A stretch of DNA of 60,610 bases from Gemmatimonadales bacterium (GTDB lineage: Bacteria; Gemmatimonadota; Gemmatimonadetes; Gemmatimonadales; GWC2-71-9): assembly GCA_036500345.1 (NCBI GenBank), contig DASYCE010000030.1:1-60610 (forward strand), written 5' to 3'. The notes below the pieces were generated by a model. The model did no database searches. It had not been told where the DNA came from and saw nothing but the letters and a program-made list of their open reading frames with translations. How positions within the stretch are numbered: position 1 is the stretch's first letter; each line of letters begins with the position of its first letter. A program made the translations under genes and the position numbers. Below, piece after piece: positions 49,934 to 60,389 of the stretch.

Positions 49934-52486
49934 CTACCGGTTCAGCCAGTACGACATCTTCACCAGGAAGGTGTTGTTTGCCCGCTCCGCGAACAGATTG
50001 CGGAGATCCCCCGTCAGTCCGTTTGGTCCCGCCGCCGGATCGAATCCGTTGCGTCCCTGCGTCCAGACGAAGAAGAGCGTCGACCCACGGCGGTATTCCC
50101 ACCGCACCACGAAATTCGAGTTGAACTGCCTCGAGTCAAAGCCACCGAGATGATTCGTGACGGCGGTATCCATGTACGGTTGATAGCGGGCGTCGTACTG
50201 CTCGGCCCCCGGATTCGCGAGCTCGCGGAGGTTGGTATATGCCCCCCGGCTCACAAATGGCTGCAAGTGCCATTGCACGGTGAGCGTCGGCGTGAAGGTG
50301 TAGCCCAGGTCGGCGGTGAGCGAGAGCGTGTGCTGCTCGAGGTGGGCGAAGGTGTAATGCTCTGCGCCAGCCACATCGAAGTTGCCATACCACTGGTTGT
50401 CGGTATGCGCATGCGACCAATCGGCACCGATGCTCGCCGACACGCGTGGTGACGCATTCAACGTGACGCTCGGCATGATGTCGACGTTCCCGTTGCGGCC
50501 GCTCGAACTCTCGAAACCATTGTAGGACAGGGTCGGAATGATCTTGTGGCGATCGTCGCCCGAGATTGTGGCCCATGGCGCGACATACGGATCCTGCCGT
50601 ACGGCCGGGCCGCCACGGGCGCAACGATCGCACCAGGTCTGTCCGAGCTGGCCCACCGTTCCACCGGCGTGAACCCACCAGTAGTTGGCGAGCTGCAGAT
50701 GCACGTTTGTGTTGGCGGCGCGCTCGGTCGGAACCCCAGCGGCGGTCCAGTACTGCCACCAGTTGAGGTTCCACCGCACCGACCGGGTGACCCGGTTCGG
50801 CGAGTTGAAGATGAACGCGAACCAGTTGTTCCAGCTCTGCTGGTCGGCCTGGCGGAGGTAACCGATGTCGTTGATCTCGAACCCAGGCGAGCGGCGCAGG
50901 TAGCTGGTTTCGAACATCGTCCGTCGCCCGCCGATCTTGCCGAAGTGCACCTCCTCGGCGTTGCCGTCGAGTGATGTTCGGGTTGAATCGAAGACGAGAG
51001 GGCCGTCAGGGCGCTGGTAGAGGTGGACGTCGTCCCGCTGCAGCGCCGCGATCGCCGTGGTACTTCCGCTCACCTGAGAAAAGTCGACTGACGCCGACAG
51101 CTCGAAGCGACGGTTGAGGAACTGGTGACGCGCCTCAAGCGCGCCCACATACGCCTCGGCCGAAAGCGCCGTGTCGGTCCAGCGATCGAGCGACCGATTG
51201 ACACCGGTGAACATCGCGCCGAACGAACTCGTCCCGCCATCGAGATCCTGGGTGGCGCGGAGGACGGCGTAGTTGGTCGCCGGTTCGATCGTGGCGTTGT
51301 TGATCCCCGATTCGCGCGCGGTTACCGCGTCGATTGCGCCGACCGATAGCCCGCCCTGCGACCGGCCGGTGACCTTCGCCGCGCCGAGAATCGTGGTAGC
51401 CTTCGGCGAGTCGTTGCCGCCGAACGAGCCGGCGAGTTGCGGGTCGCGCCCGATCCGCCGGGAATAGAAGAGTTCTTCGTTGCTGCAATTGACGGCACTG
51501 CAGTCGACGTTGAACTGAAAGAGGGAACTCCCCTCGACGAAGAACGGCCGCTTCTCCGGGAAGAAGGTCTCGAAGGCGCTGAGATTCAGCACCGCCGGAT
51601 CGGCTTCAACCTGTCCGAAATCCGGATTGATCGTGCCGGTGATCCGGACGTTGGGGGCGACCGCAAACTGCAGGTCGGCGCCGGCGGTGAGCTGCTGATT
51701 GCGACCATAGCCACGATCGCCGATTGTCTGCACATTGCGCGTGACGACGTACGGTGCAATTTCGGCGCGCTCTGGTTCCGCAAGATTCTCGAGGCCCACC
51801 AGCTCGCCGAGCTGCGAGGCAAGCCCGGGGCGCGACGCACGCCAGAGTGGCCACGCGGTCTGCTCGCCGGTCCGTTCGACGGTCCGCCAGATCGCGATCC
51901 CGAAGGTGTTATTCCCGTTGGGAACGTACCGCAGCTGCGCCAGCGGAATCCGATATTCTGCGGTCCAGCCGAGCGAATCGATCCGCGCCACGGCATCCCA
52001 GACACCATCCCACGCTGGATCCTCGTTGCCGTCCTGCGAAATCGCGTAGTCGACTTTCACGCCGGCGGGGTTGATGTCGAATTCATAGCCTGTCCGCCGG
52101 TCGTGGTACGAGTCGACCATCAACGCGATGACGTCCGACGGTGTCGACACGTCTCGCCGTGACATCAGGGCGACAATGCTGTCGGGATGAGCGTCATAGG
52201 CTCGAACGAAGACGTAGAGTGCATGCGCGTCGTAGGCGATCCGCGCTTCGGTGCGAGAGTGCGGATCGCCATTCTCCGTCGGTCGCACCACGCGAAAGCC
52301 GCTGATAACCGGCGCCGTCTTCCAGACTGCGTCGTCATCTCGCCCGTCGATCACCGGCGCTTCGGTGGCAAGGGTCGCCGTCACCGATGCAACGGTCGGA
52401 GGTGGTGCTACTTGTTGCGCGCGCGACGGCCCGATCGGGATCAGGAAACCGAGCGCGGTCGCCGCGGCGATACGAGAAATCGGCAT
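49934..52486 (-). CDS. DUF5916 outer-membrane protein with N-terminal CBM9-like domain
   Basis: 850 residues with a signal peptide (MPISRIAAATALGFLIPIGP, SRAQ). Residues about 45-230 form a CBM9-like sandwich (APVIDGRDDDAVWKTAPVISGF, ARIAYDAHALYVFVRAYD, EYRIPLAQLRY). The rest resembles DUF5916 beta-barrels (PDFGQVEADPAVLNLSAFETFFPEKRPFFVEGSSLF, FYSRRIGRDP, and paired strands to the end SYWLNR). Such proteins sit in the outer membrane and are thought to bind or take up large substrates. It starts 23 bases after the secreted HEAT protein. The frame is open to 52960, but the signal peptide sets the start at 52486. Confidence 0.9.
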   Translation of the reverse strand: MPISRIAAATALGFLIPIGPSRAQQVAPPPTVASVTATLATEAPVIDGRDDDAVWKTAPVISGFRVVRPTENGDPHSRTEARIAYDAHALYVFVRAYDAHPDSIVALMSRRDVSTPSDVIALMVDSYHDRRTGYEFDINPAGVKVDYAISQDGNEDPAWDGVWDAVARIDSLGWTAEYRIPLAQLRYVPNGNNTFGIAIWRTVERTGEQTAWPLWRASRPGLASQLGELVGLENLAEPERAEIAPYVVTRNVQTIGDRGYGRNQQLTAGADLQFAVAPNVRITGTINPDFGQVEADPAVLNLSAFETFFPEKRPFFVEGSSLFQFNVDCSAVNCSNEELFYSRRIGRDPQLAGSFGGNDSPKATTILGAAKVTGRSQGGLSVGAIDAVTARESGINNATIEPATNYAVLRATQDLDGGTSSFGAMFTGVNRSLDRWTDTALSAEAYVGALEARHQFLNRRFELSASVDFSQVSGSTTAIAALQRDDVHLYQRPDGPLVFDSTRTSLDGNAEEVHFGKIGGRRTMFETSYLRRSPGFEINDIGYLRQADQQSWNNWFAFIFNSPNRVTRSVRWNLNWWQYWTAAGVPTERAANTNVHLQLANYWWVHAGGTVGQLGQTWCDRCARGGPAVRQDPYVAPWATISGDDRHKIIPTLSYNGFESSSGRNGNVDIMPSVTLNASPRVSASIGADWSHAHTDNQWYGNFDVAGAEHYTFAHLEQHTLSLTADLGYTFTPTLTVQWHLQPFVSRGAYTNLRELANPGAEQYDARYQPYMDTAVTNHLGGFDSRQFNSNFVVRWEYRRGSTLFFVWTQGRNGFDPAAGPNGLTGDLRNLFAERANNTFLVKMSYWLNR

Positions 52487-52509
52487 GGGGGAGTGCCTTG
52501 TCGTGTCTG

Positions 52510-53856
52510 TCAGTACGGGAACGGACGCGGGCGCGGCTGCGGCCACGGCCACGGATCGACATGATGACCACCGGCGAGCGCACGCGTCACCGCCGCCCGG
52601 ACGCTCGGATCCTTCGATTCGAGGAGCGTCGCGAGTTGCTCCGGGTCGCTCCCGCCATGAACCAAGGCGCGAATCTCCGCTTTCTCCGCCTGGGAATCGT
52701 GCTCCCGGGCGAGCGCCGCCTTGAGTGCGGGGATCGCCGCGGCGTTGTCGTCGAGCTGCGAGATCGCCCACGCCGCCGGCGTGCGCACCCTCGCGCTGCT
52801 GTCGCTCAGCGCATCGATCAGCGCCTTCGGTGGCGGCGACACGCCGAGCTCGCCGAGCGCCCACGCAGCGGTGGCCCGGGTGTGTGAGTCGTGATCGCTG
52901 GCAAGGGTCCGCGCGATGGCCGGCGCGGCGTTGTGATCGCCGATTTCGGCCGCGGCCCACACCGCCATCTCGCGAGTTCGCCCGTCGGCGTCACGCTCCA
53001 TCACGGTGAGGAGCGCCTGAGGTGCCACGTCGCCACCGATGTTGCCGACCGCCCAGACGCTCATCTCGCGAACGCCGGCGTCATGATCTTCGAACGCCGT
53101 GATGAGCGCGGGCAGACCAGCGTTGTCCCCAATATTGCCGAGAGCCCAGGCCGCCGAGCGACGCACCATCGGCGATGTGTCGGTGCGGAGGACCCGCGCG
53201 AGAATCGGCACGGCGCTGTTCGAATCGGAGTGACCGAGCGCTTCGACGGCGGCGAGGCGGACGATCTCGGCCGGGTCGTTCGCGATGCCGAGGAGCGCAG
53301 CGTAGCCGACGGCAGTGTCGGCGCGTCCGAGGGCCCACGCGGCGTTGGCGCGCACCCCGGCGGAATTGTCCTTGAGCGCACGAATCAGGTCGCCGGTGTT
53401 CCGCTCAGGGTCGATCAGGCCAAGACCAAATGCTGCCGCCTGGCGGACACCGGAGTCACTGGCGGACAGACGCTGCGCCAGCGGGCCGCGCAATGCGTCG
53501 CTGCCGTCGTATCCGAGGAACCGGATCGAGATGTCGCGGACGCATGGATCGGGGTTGTCGATCCCGGCGAGGATCAGTGCACGATCCGCGGCGGTGAGCG
53601 AGTCGACGCCGCGACGTGGTTCGGAGCGCTGGGTGACGCCGAGTGGCGTGACCGGCGCATCGCCGGAACGTCCCCAATCGCCGTTGCGCACCGACCGCGC
53701 GGCGAGGCTGCAGAGAACGCGCGAGGCACCGGCGGCGGCGTCGAGGATGCCGCGAACATCGACCGTCTCGGCTCCGGCTGCCGCGGCGGTCGGAGAGGTC
53801 GCGGCGGGGGGCGCCGCTGTGAAGGTGGTGGCGATGATCAGGACATGTCGCAGCAT
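52510..53856 (-). CDS. Secreted HEAT-repeat protein with Pro/Arg-rich tail
   Basis: 448 residues. A hydrophobic N-terminus (MLRHVLIIATTFTAAPPAAT) is a probable signal peptide. About nine HEAT repeats follow, with the recurrent helix pattern VRxxAAWALGxIGD, matching the repeats in the C-terminus of the M56 protein encoded upstream. The protein ends in a tail, DPWPWPQPRPRPFPY, very like the M56 protein tail. GGAG lies six bases before the ATG 53856; the frame is open to 53898. The start region is preceded by the palindrome TGTTGAAATTTCAACA. A role as soluble partner or competitor of the receptor is suggested by the shared repeats but unproven. Confidence 0.88.
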   Translation of the reverse strand: MLRHVLIIATTFTAAPPAATSPTAAAAGAETVDVRGILDAAAGASRVLCSLAARSVRNGDWGRSGDAPVTPLGVTQRSEPRRGVDSLTAADRALILAGIDNPDPCVRDISIRFLGYDGSDALRGPLAQRLSASDSGVRQAAAFGLGLIDPERNTGDLIRALKDNSAGVRANAAWALGRADTAVGYAALLGIANDPAEIVRLAAVEALGHSDSNSAVPILARVLRTDTSPMVRRSAAWALGNIGDNAGLPALITAFEDHDAGVREMSVWAVGNIGGDVAPQALLTVMERDADGRTREMAVWAAAEIGDHNAAPAIARTLASDHDSHTRATAAWALGELGVSPPPKALIDALSDSSARVRTPAAWAISQLDDNAAAIPALKAALAREHDSQAEKAEIRALVHGGSDPEQLATLLESKDPSVRAAVTRALAGGHHVDPWPWPQPRPRPFPY

Positions 53857-53869
53857 CGGGCGCTCCGTC

Positions 53870-53885
53870 TGTTGAAATTTCAACA
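53870..53885. promoter_or_regulatory. BlaI-box-like operator of the HEAT-repeat gene
   Basis: TGTTGAAATTTCAACA is a perfect 16-bp palindrome just upstream of the HEAT-protein start. It matches the two boxes in front of the blaI-like gene (pattern TGTTGA-N4-TCAACA), so the same repressor probably controls both promoters. Confidence 0.7.
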
Positions 53886-53945
53886 CTTCAGGGCACATGA
53901 TATGGGCGAAGCGGTTGCTCCGCGCCGTGATCGGTCAGTGAATGC

Positions 53946-55889
53946 TCAGGGAAACGGGATCGGACGAGGTCTGGGGCGCGGCATCGGATCGCTCGACGCG
54001 CCGCCGGCAATCGCGGATGCTGCGATCTGGCGGATCTCCGGATCGCTCGACCGCAGCCACGAAACCATATGCGATGGATCTTCGCCGGCGCGAATCAACG
54101 CCCGCATCTCCATCTTGAGCACGTCGGCCGACTTCTCGCCCTGCGCTGCGGCGCGAAGTGCCGGTAGCGCGCCCGCGTCTTCGACCTCGCCGAGAGCCCA
54201 GGCGGCTGTCTCACGCATGTCATCACTGGCATCACGGAGCGCCGCGACGAGCAGCGTTCCGGTGTGCGGCGCGCGGAGATATCCCAATGCCCAGGCACAG
54301 GTTGTCCGAACCCGCTCGCTCCTGTCGGCGGTGATCGCCGTGCGGCACGCCGAACTCGCGGCGGTATCACCGCTCTCGGCGAGCGCCCAGATCGACGTCT
54401 CCCGTACATCGTCATCGGTATCGCTGTGTGCTGCGCGCACCAGTGCTGCGCTCCCCATCGTGCCGTGACCACCCTGCAACGCCCAGGCCGCCATCGTTCG
54501 CACATCGGAATCGTGATCGCTGTTGAGGGCATTGCCCAACGCGGTCGCTGCCGCCGCGTCATCCGCGAAGTCCTGCAGTCCCCACGCGGCAACGCGGCGC
54601 ACCGACGCGGACGAATCCTCACGGAGCAGGCGAGCGAGCAACGCGACACGCTCGGAGCGCGGCAGTGAATCCGCGGCCTGCATCACCGGATTGATGGTGT
54701 GCTTTGACTCGGCCCCCGGCTTCAACTTCAGTGCAGGACGACTCGCCGATGGTTTCGGCGTGTCGAGCGCCAGGGCGTGATCGGCGATGGTGGCGACCGA
54801 ATCGATCGGCGAATGGAAGGCATTTGCGGCAGGGGACACCACGGGCGCGACCGGTGATGCCGCGCTCACCAGCACGGCGAGGACGGCGAGGCCGCCGACC
54901 AGCGACGCGGTGGCGGTACGCCCGGGCCCGACTCGGCGCTGATCGGGATCAAGAATGGCGAGCATGCGTCCCTCGAATTCCTTTCGATGTGCCATGGCAA
55001 GCGCGACCGACGGTGTGGCATGATCGCGTACGCAGGTGACGATTTCCAGCAGGTGCTCGGCGTACTCGCTCGGCCGTTCGCCGAACGCCAGCGCGAGATC
55101 ATCGCACGCACGCTCGCTCTCCGCACGGAGGCGGCGGGCGGCGCCCCAGACCATCGGGTGGAACCAGTAGAATGCGCAGGCGATCCGCCCGACCGTATGA
55201 CCGATCAGGTCACGACGACGGATGTGCGCCAGTTCGTGGATCAGCACCGCGGTGCGGCGTTCGACGCTCCACTCGCTGCTGTCGGCGGGGAGCACGACCA
55301 CGGGATGGAACATCCCGGCCGCGAACGGCATCCGGACGTCGTTGCTTCGAAGGATCCGCGGTGCATTCGGAATGTCGAGCCGGTCGGCGATATCGTAGAG
55401 CGGCCCCTGCCAGTCGGGATCGTCCAGCGGTTCGGCGCGCGCGATGATCCGCCGTACCGACCAGCTCCCAATCGCGAGCCAGAGGATGAGCAGTGCCACC
55501 ACGCCGCCCCAGAGTGCCACGATCACGCTGAAGCGATGCGCGTCGACAAAGTCGATCACGCGAGCGGTCAGCGGCGTCGACGAGGCGAAAGGCGCGTCGA
55601 CGGTCTGCCGTGATGCGGCAGGCGCCGGCAGGCCTGCATTCGGCGCTGTATTACCCGTTGGTATAGTCAGCGGTGCCGCGACCTGTGCCGCCGGAGTGGC
55701 GGGGAGCACGCGAAGCTCCAGCGGCCCCCACGCTGCGAGCGCCGGCAGCGACAACAGCGCAACGAGCGCCACCAGCCAGACGAGATGGCGCGATCCGGCC
55801 GACGCGCGCGACAGCAACCGCGCCAGGAAGAGCGCGATCGCGAGGAGCACCGTCGCCTTGATGAGGAGGAGGACGATCGACATGCTCAC
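53946..55889 (-). CDS. BlaR1/MecR1-like M56 metalloprotease with C-terminal HEAT repeats
   Basis: 647 residues. Three N-terminal TM helices (about 6-24, 34-52, 122-142) lead into the cytoplasmic M56 protease: HELAH with zinc ligands His218, His222 and catalytic Glu219, and the third-ligand segment RAESERACDD. A fourth TM lies at about 327-345. In BlaR1 the outer segment would be a penicillin-binding sensor; here residues 405-630 are about six HEAT repeats (VRRVAAWGL, VRETAAWALGEVED) and a Pro/Arg tail (DPMPRPRPRPIPFP). Signal binding would therefore be by protein-protein contact. The start overlaps the blaI stop (ATGA). Confidence 0.9.
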   Translation of the reverse strand: MSMSIVLLLIKATVLLAIALFLARLLSRASAGSRHLVWLVALVALLSLPALAAWGPLELRVLPATPAAQVAAPLTIPTGNTAPNAGLPAPAASRQTVDAPFASSTPLTARVIDFVDAHRFSVIVALWGGVVALLILWLAIGSWSVRRIIARAEPLDDPDWQGPLYDIADRLDIPNAPRILRSNDVRMPFAAGMFHPVVVLPADSSEWSVERRTAVLIHELAHIRRRDLIGHTVGRIACAFYWFHPMVWGAARRLRAESERACDDLALAFGERPSEYAEHLLEIVTCVRDHATPSVALAMAHRKEFEGRMLAILDPDQRRVGPGRTATASLVGGLAVLAVLVSAASPVAPVVSPAANAFHSPIDSVATIADHALALDTPKPSASRPALKLKPGAESKHTINPVMQAADSLPRSERVALLARLLREDSSASVRRVAAWGLQDFADDAAAATALGNALNSDHDSDVRTMAAWALQGGHGTMGSAALVRAAHSDTDDDVRETSIWALAESGDTAASSACRTAITADRSERVRTTCAWALGYLRAPHTGTLLVAALRDASDDMRETAAWALGEVEDAGALPALRAAAQGEKSADVLKMEMRALIRAGEDPSHMVSWLRSSDPEIRQIAASAIAGGASSDPMPRPRPRPIPFP

Positions 55890-56281
55890 CGTCCCTTCTG
55901 CCGGGCGGTGCGGATCGTGGCACGGAGCTTCGATACATCGGCGTCGGAGAGATCTGCGTCGGCAATGCGGAGCAGCGCCGTGACCGCCTGTTCGGCCGAC
56001 CCCGCGAAATAGGTCCGGACAACCTGCTCGAGCACCTCATCGCCGGCGCGGTTGACCGGGGTCGCGGGACGGTAGATGTAGCGGGCGCCTTCGGCCTTGA
56101 AGGTGATCAGCCGCTTGGTGCCGAGGATGCGGAGAATCGATCGGACCGCGGAATAGGTCGGCGGGTCCGGGAGGTCATCGAGGATCTCGGAGACGGTCGC
56201 TTCGCCGCGGCGATAGAGGATCTCCATCACCTGGCGCTCGCGTCGCGAGAGGTCGTCGGTCGTCGCGGGTTTGGCCATCAT
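55886..56281 (-). CDS. BlaI/MecI-family repressor
   Basis: 131 residues from ATG 56281 (56278 and 56305 are in-frame alternatives; GGAG lies against the 56281 and 56278 ATGs). Winged-helix pattern: LSRRERQVMEILYRRGEATVSEIL, SAVRSILRILGTKRLITFKAEG. The C-terminal dimerisation helices follow (DEVLEQVVRTYFAGSAEQAVTALL). BlaI-type repressors are cleaved by their partner M56 protease to derepress target genes. It is translationally coupled to the M56-HEAT gene. Two TGTTGA-N4-TCARCA boxes overlap its promoter. Confidence 0.92.
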   Translation of the reverse strand: MMAKPATTDDLSRRERQVMEILYRRGEATVSEILDDLPDPPTYSAVRSILRILGTKRLITFKAEGARYIYRPATPVNRAGDEVLEQVVRTYFAGSAEQAVTALLRIADADLSDADVSKLRATIRTARQKGR

Positions 56282-56324
56282 CTCCTCGGGTCCCGGATGC
56301 GGCAATCAGCAGGGGGTGGACCGC

Positions 56325-56357
56325 CGCTGAAAAATCAACAGTGCTGATAATTCAACA
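56325..56357. promoter_or_regulatory. Tandem BlaI-box-like operators upstream of blaI
   Basis: Two 16-bp boxes at 17-bp period: CGCTGAAAAATCAACA (56325-56340) and TGCTGATAATTCAACA (56342-56357). Each fits TGYTGA-N4-TCAACA, and the HEAT-gene palindrome at 53870-53885 is the perfect form. The second box overlaps the -10 box of the minus-strand promoter. Confidence 0.7.
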
Positions 56358-56375
56358 GGGGGCGACGGAAGTCAA
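56347..56375 (-). promoter_or_regulatory. Promoter of the blaI-like operon
   Basis: On the minus strand TTGACT (56370-56375) and AATTAT (56347-56352) are separated by exactly 17 bases. The -10 lies inside the second BlaI-like box, a classical arrangement for repression. Confidence 0.65.
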
Positions 56376-56502
56376 GGGGAGGGGGCATTCCCGTGGTCGA
56401 GGTCGGCGCGGCCGCGGGCAGAACTCGCGACTATTCGCGTGATCTGCGCATCAGCCTTGCGTCGATGTCCCGCGTTGCGCGGCGCGAGCCGCAGGAGAAT
56501 CC

Positions 56503-57447
56503 GTGACCATTTGTCGGCTGCCAACCCGGTTGTTGCTCGCCGTCAGCCTGCTTCCCGGCGTGACCGGTCTTGCAGCACAACAGCCCGTTTCCCGCGCGGT
56601 AGCGTATCAGCCTGACTCGGCACCGCCGCGGTCGATCACGCTGTCGGGAACGGTCGAAGTCCCGCTCCTCGGCGCGAGTGCCCGCGACCGACGGCCGATG
56701 GTGGAGGTGATGATCGACGGGAAGGGGCCGTATCGCTTTGCGATCGAAACTGGCGCGCGCGAAATCGACCTGTCGAAAGCGCTGGTCGATTCCCTTCATC
56801 TCAAACGGATCGGCGGCCCCGACGAATCTCCGGAGTTTCACCTCGACTCACTCAACGTCGGTGCGGTGACGTTCGCCGATTTCCCCGTCGGCGAACTGCC
56901 ACCAGGGATCGGCGGCTTCGATGGCGTCCTGGGCCTGCCACTCTACCAGAATCTTCTGCTCACCATCGACTATCCGGCGGGGCATGTACGCTTTGCAAAG
57001 GGCGAGTTGCCCCGCGCCGACGGGCAGTCGATCCTGGCGCTGACTCGCGTCGGGGCGTTCTGGGGAATTCCGGTGCGCATCGCGGGGAAGGCGTTCGATG
57101 CAGTACTCGACACGCAGAACAGTGGAGCGATCAACATTCCGCCATTTCTGGGCGACTCGCTGCCATTCGACGGCGCGCTGCAAACGATCGGGCGGGCGCG
57201 CGGCGCGTTCGGTACTGTCGATGTGAAGGGCGGGTCGCTCGCAGGCGACGTCACGATCGGGAGATACACCGTGCCGAAGCCGTTTCTCGCCATCGTCCCG
57301 CTGCCGCCCGAGTATCCCAATCATCCGAATATCGGGTCGCAACTGCTCGACAGCTTCGTGGTGACGCTCGATCAGCGCAACGGGCGGTTGCAGCTGTCGC
57401 ACGAGGGAGGATCGGTGATCACGCTCCCTGCGCGGCGCGGCAGTTAG
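56503..57447 (+). CDS. Exported retropepsin-like aspartyl protease family protein
   Basis: 314 residues with a signal peptide (about 1-25, LAAQ). Two copies of a retropepsin-like fold: the first has RFAIETGAREID, where the catalytic Asp of the usual DTGA is Glu82; the second has AVLDTQNSGAINI with Asp203. The conserved strand GFDGVLGLPLYQN and the closing GSQLLDSFVVTLDQRNGRLQL fit this family. The D-to-E change makes catalysis uncertain. It starts at a GTG with GGAG six bases before. Its stop overlaps the stop of the convergent TPR gene. Confidence 0.8.
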   Translation: MTICRLPTRLLLAVSLLPGVTGLAAQQPVSRAVAYQPDSAPPRSITLSGTVEVPLLGASARDRRPMVEVMIDGKGPYRFAIETGAREIDLSKALVDSLHLKRIGGPDESPEFHLDSLNVGAVTFADFPVGELPPGIGGFDGVLGLPLYQNLLLTIDYPAGHVRFAKGELPRADGQSILALTRVGAFWGIPVRIAGKAFDAVLDTQNSGAINIPPFLGDSLPFDGALQTIGRARGAFGTVDVKGGSLAGDVTIGRYTVPKPFLAIVPLPPEYPNHPNIGSQLLDSFVVTLDQRNGRLQLSHEGGSVITLPARRGS

Positions 57448-58600
57448 TGCCAGTCACTCGCTTTGAGGATCGCCTCGAAGCGGGGATTCCCCTTGAGCTT
57501 GGCGAACGTCGGATCGATCCGGACCCATTGCGGCGATAGGGTGCACGGCACCTTGAGGAGATCCGCCAGCCGATCGAGCGCCTTGGCAGTTTCACCGGTG
57601 AGGAGGTAGACGCGGATCAACTGTTGCTGTCCGTAGGCGCCGTTCCCCTTGTCGCGGCTGAGTGGCGCGAGGGTATCGCCCATTTCTGCTTCGCGGATCG
57701 CCTCTGCCTTTCGGCCGAGGTACGCCAGCGCGAGCCCCGAGAAGAGATGCCGCTGCGGGTCGTTGGGGGTCGCCTTGAGCTGCAGCTGTAAGGCCTTGTA
57801 CGCGGTATCGGCGTACGCCCGCGCACGCACGGTGTCGCCGCGGAGCCACCAGGTCTGCATCATCACATCGGCCCACACCGCACGATCATCGAAGAAGGCC
57901 GACGGCGTGAGACGCAGCAGCAGCTGCTGCTGCGGATCATCGAGGACCCAGTAGAGGTCCTGGTAGTTGCCGAAGTACGCGACCAATGCCGGCTGCGCCA
58001 GCGTCGGTGGCACGTTCGCCAACACCTTGCGCGCGCCGGCGAGGTCGCCCTCCAGCAAGTACGTCTCCGCCTGATCCTCGATACCGTTCAGGTCGCTGGG
58101 TGCCAGACCGAGCAACTCATTGCCGAGCGCAAGCGCTTCCGGATACCGTCGCAGATCAGTCAGCAGGGTCTGCAGCACGTCCCCGACGACCACCGATCGC
58201 GGATCGAGTCGGCGCGCCAGCTGCAGGTGCTGCAGTGCATCATTCCATCGCCCCAGCGATTCCTCCAGATTCGCCGCACTCCGAAGGACCCCGACGTCGT
58301 TCGGCGCGCGCTCCAGCGCCAGCTTCACCTCCGACTCCGCCCCGTCGACGTCGTTCAGGACCAGGTATCGGTAGCGTGACTCGGCGTAGTGGGTCAACGA
58401 GCCATCGGGTTCGAGAGCACGCGCCCGGTCGGCGGCGACCTTGGCTCGGTTGCCAATCGCGGGGTCCGGCGTTCCGTTGAAGTAGAGGTTGGACAGTGTG
58501 GAACTGAGGATCGCCCACGCTTCGGTAAAGGTGGAGTCGAGCGCGACCGCTTGTTCGTAATACCCGGCGGCCTGGGTGAGTGTGGCTGGATCGTTGCTGG

Positions 58601-60184
<1,584 letters not shown>

Positions 60185-60330
60185 GCTGATCCCTCGTGAT
60201 GCAGCAGCGATGGTTCGAGCGGGGTGGTGAACCAGTAAGGTGTGACCGTCGGCCAAGTGGCACAAGGCGAGGCGGATTCGAGCGGCGCCCCGACACGCCG
60301 GACGGCGGGTTCCCGCCTGCGGCGACTGCT

Positions 60331-60336
60331 TATACT
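60331..60336 (+). promoter_or_regulatory. -10 candidate for the partial gene at 60390
   Basis: TATACT is a near-consensus -10 box about 54 bases before the ATG, divergent from the kinase gene. The -35 region is not convincing. Confidence 0.4.
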
Positions 60337-60389
60337 GCGACCAACCGATCAGGCACATCGCACCCCCACCATCCAACGGGAGCTGCAGC

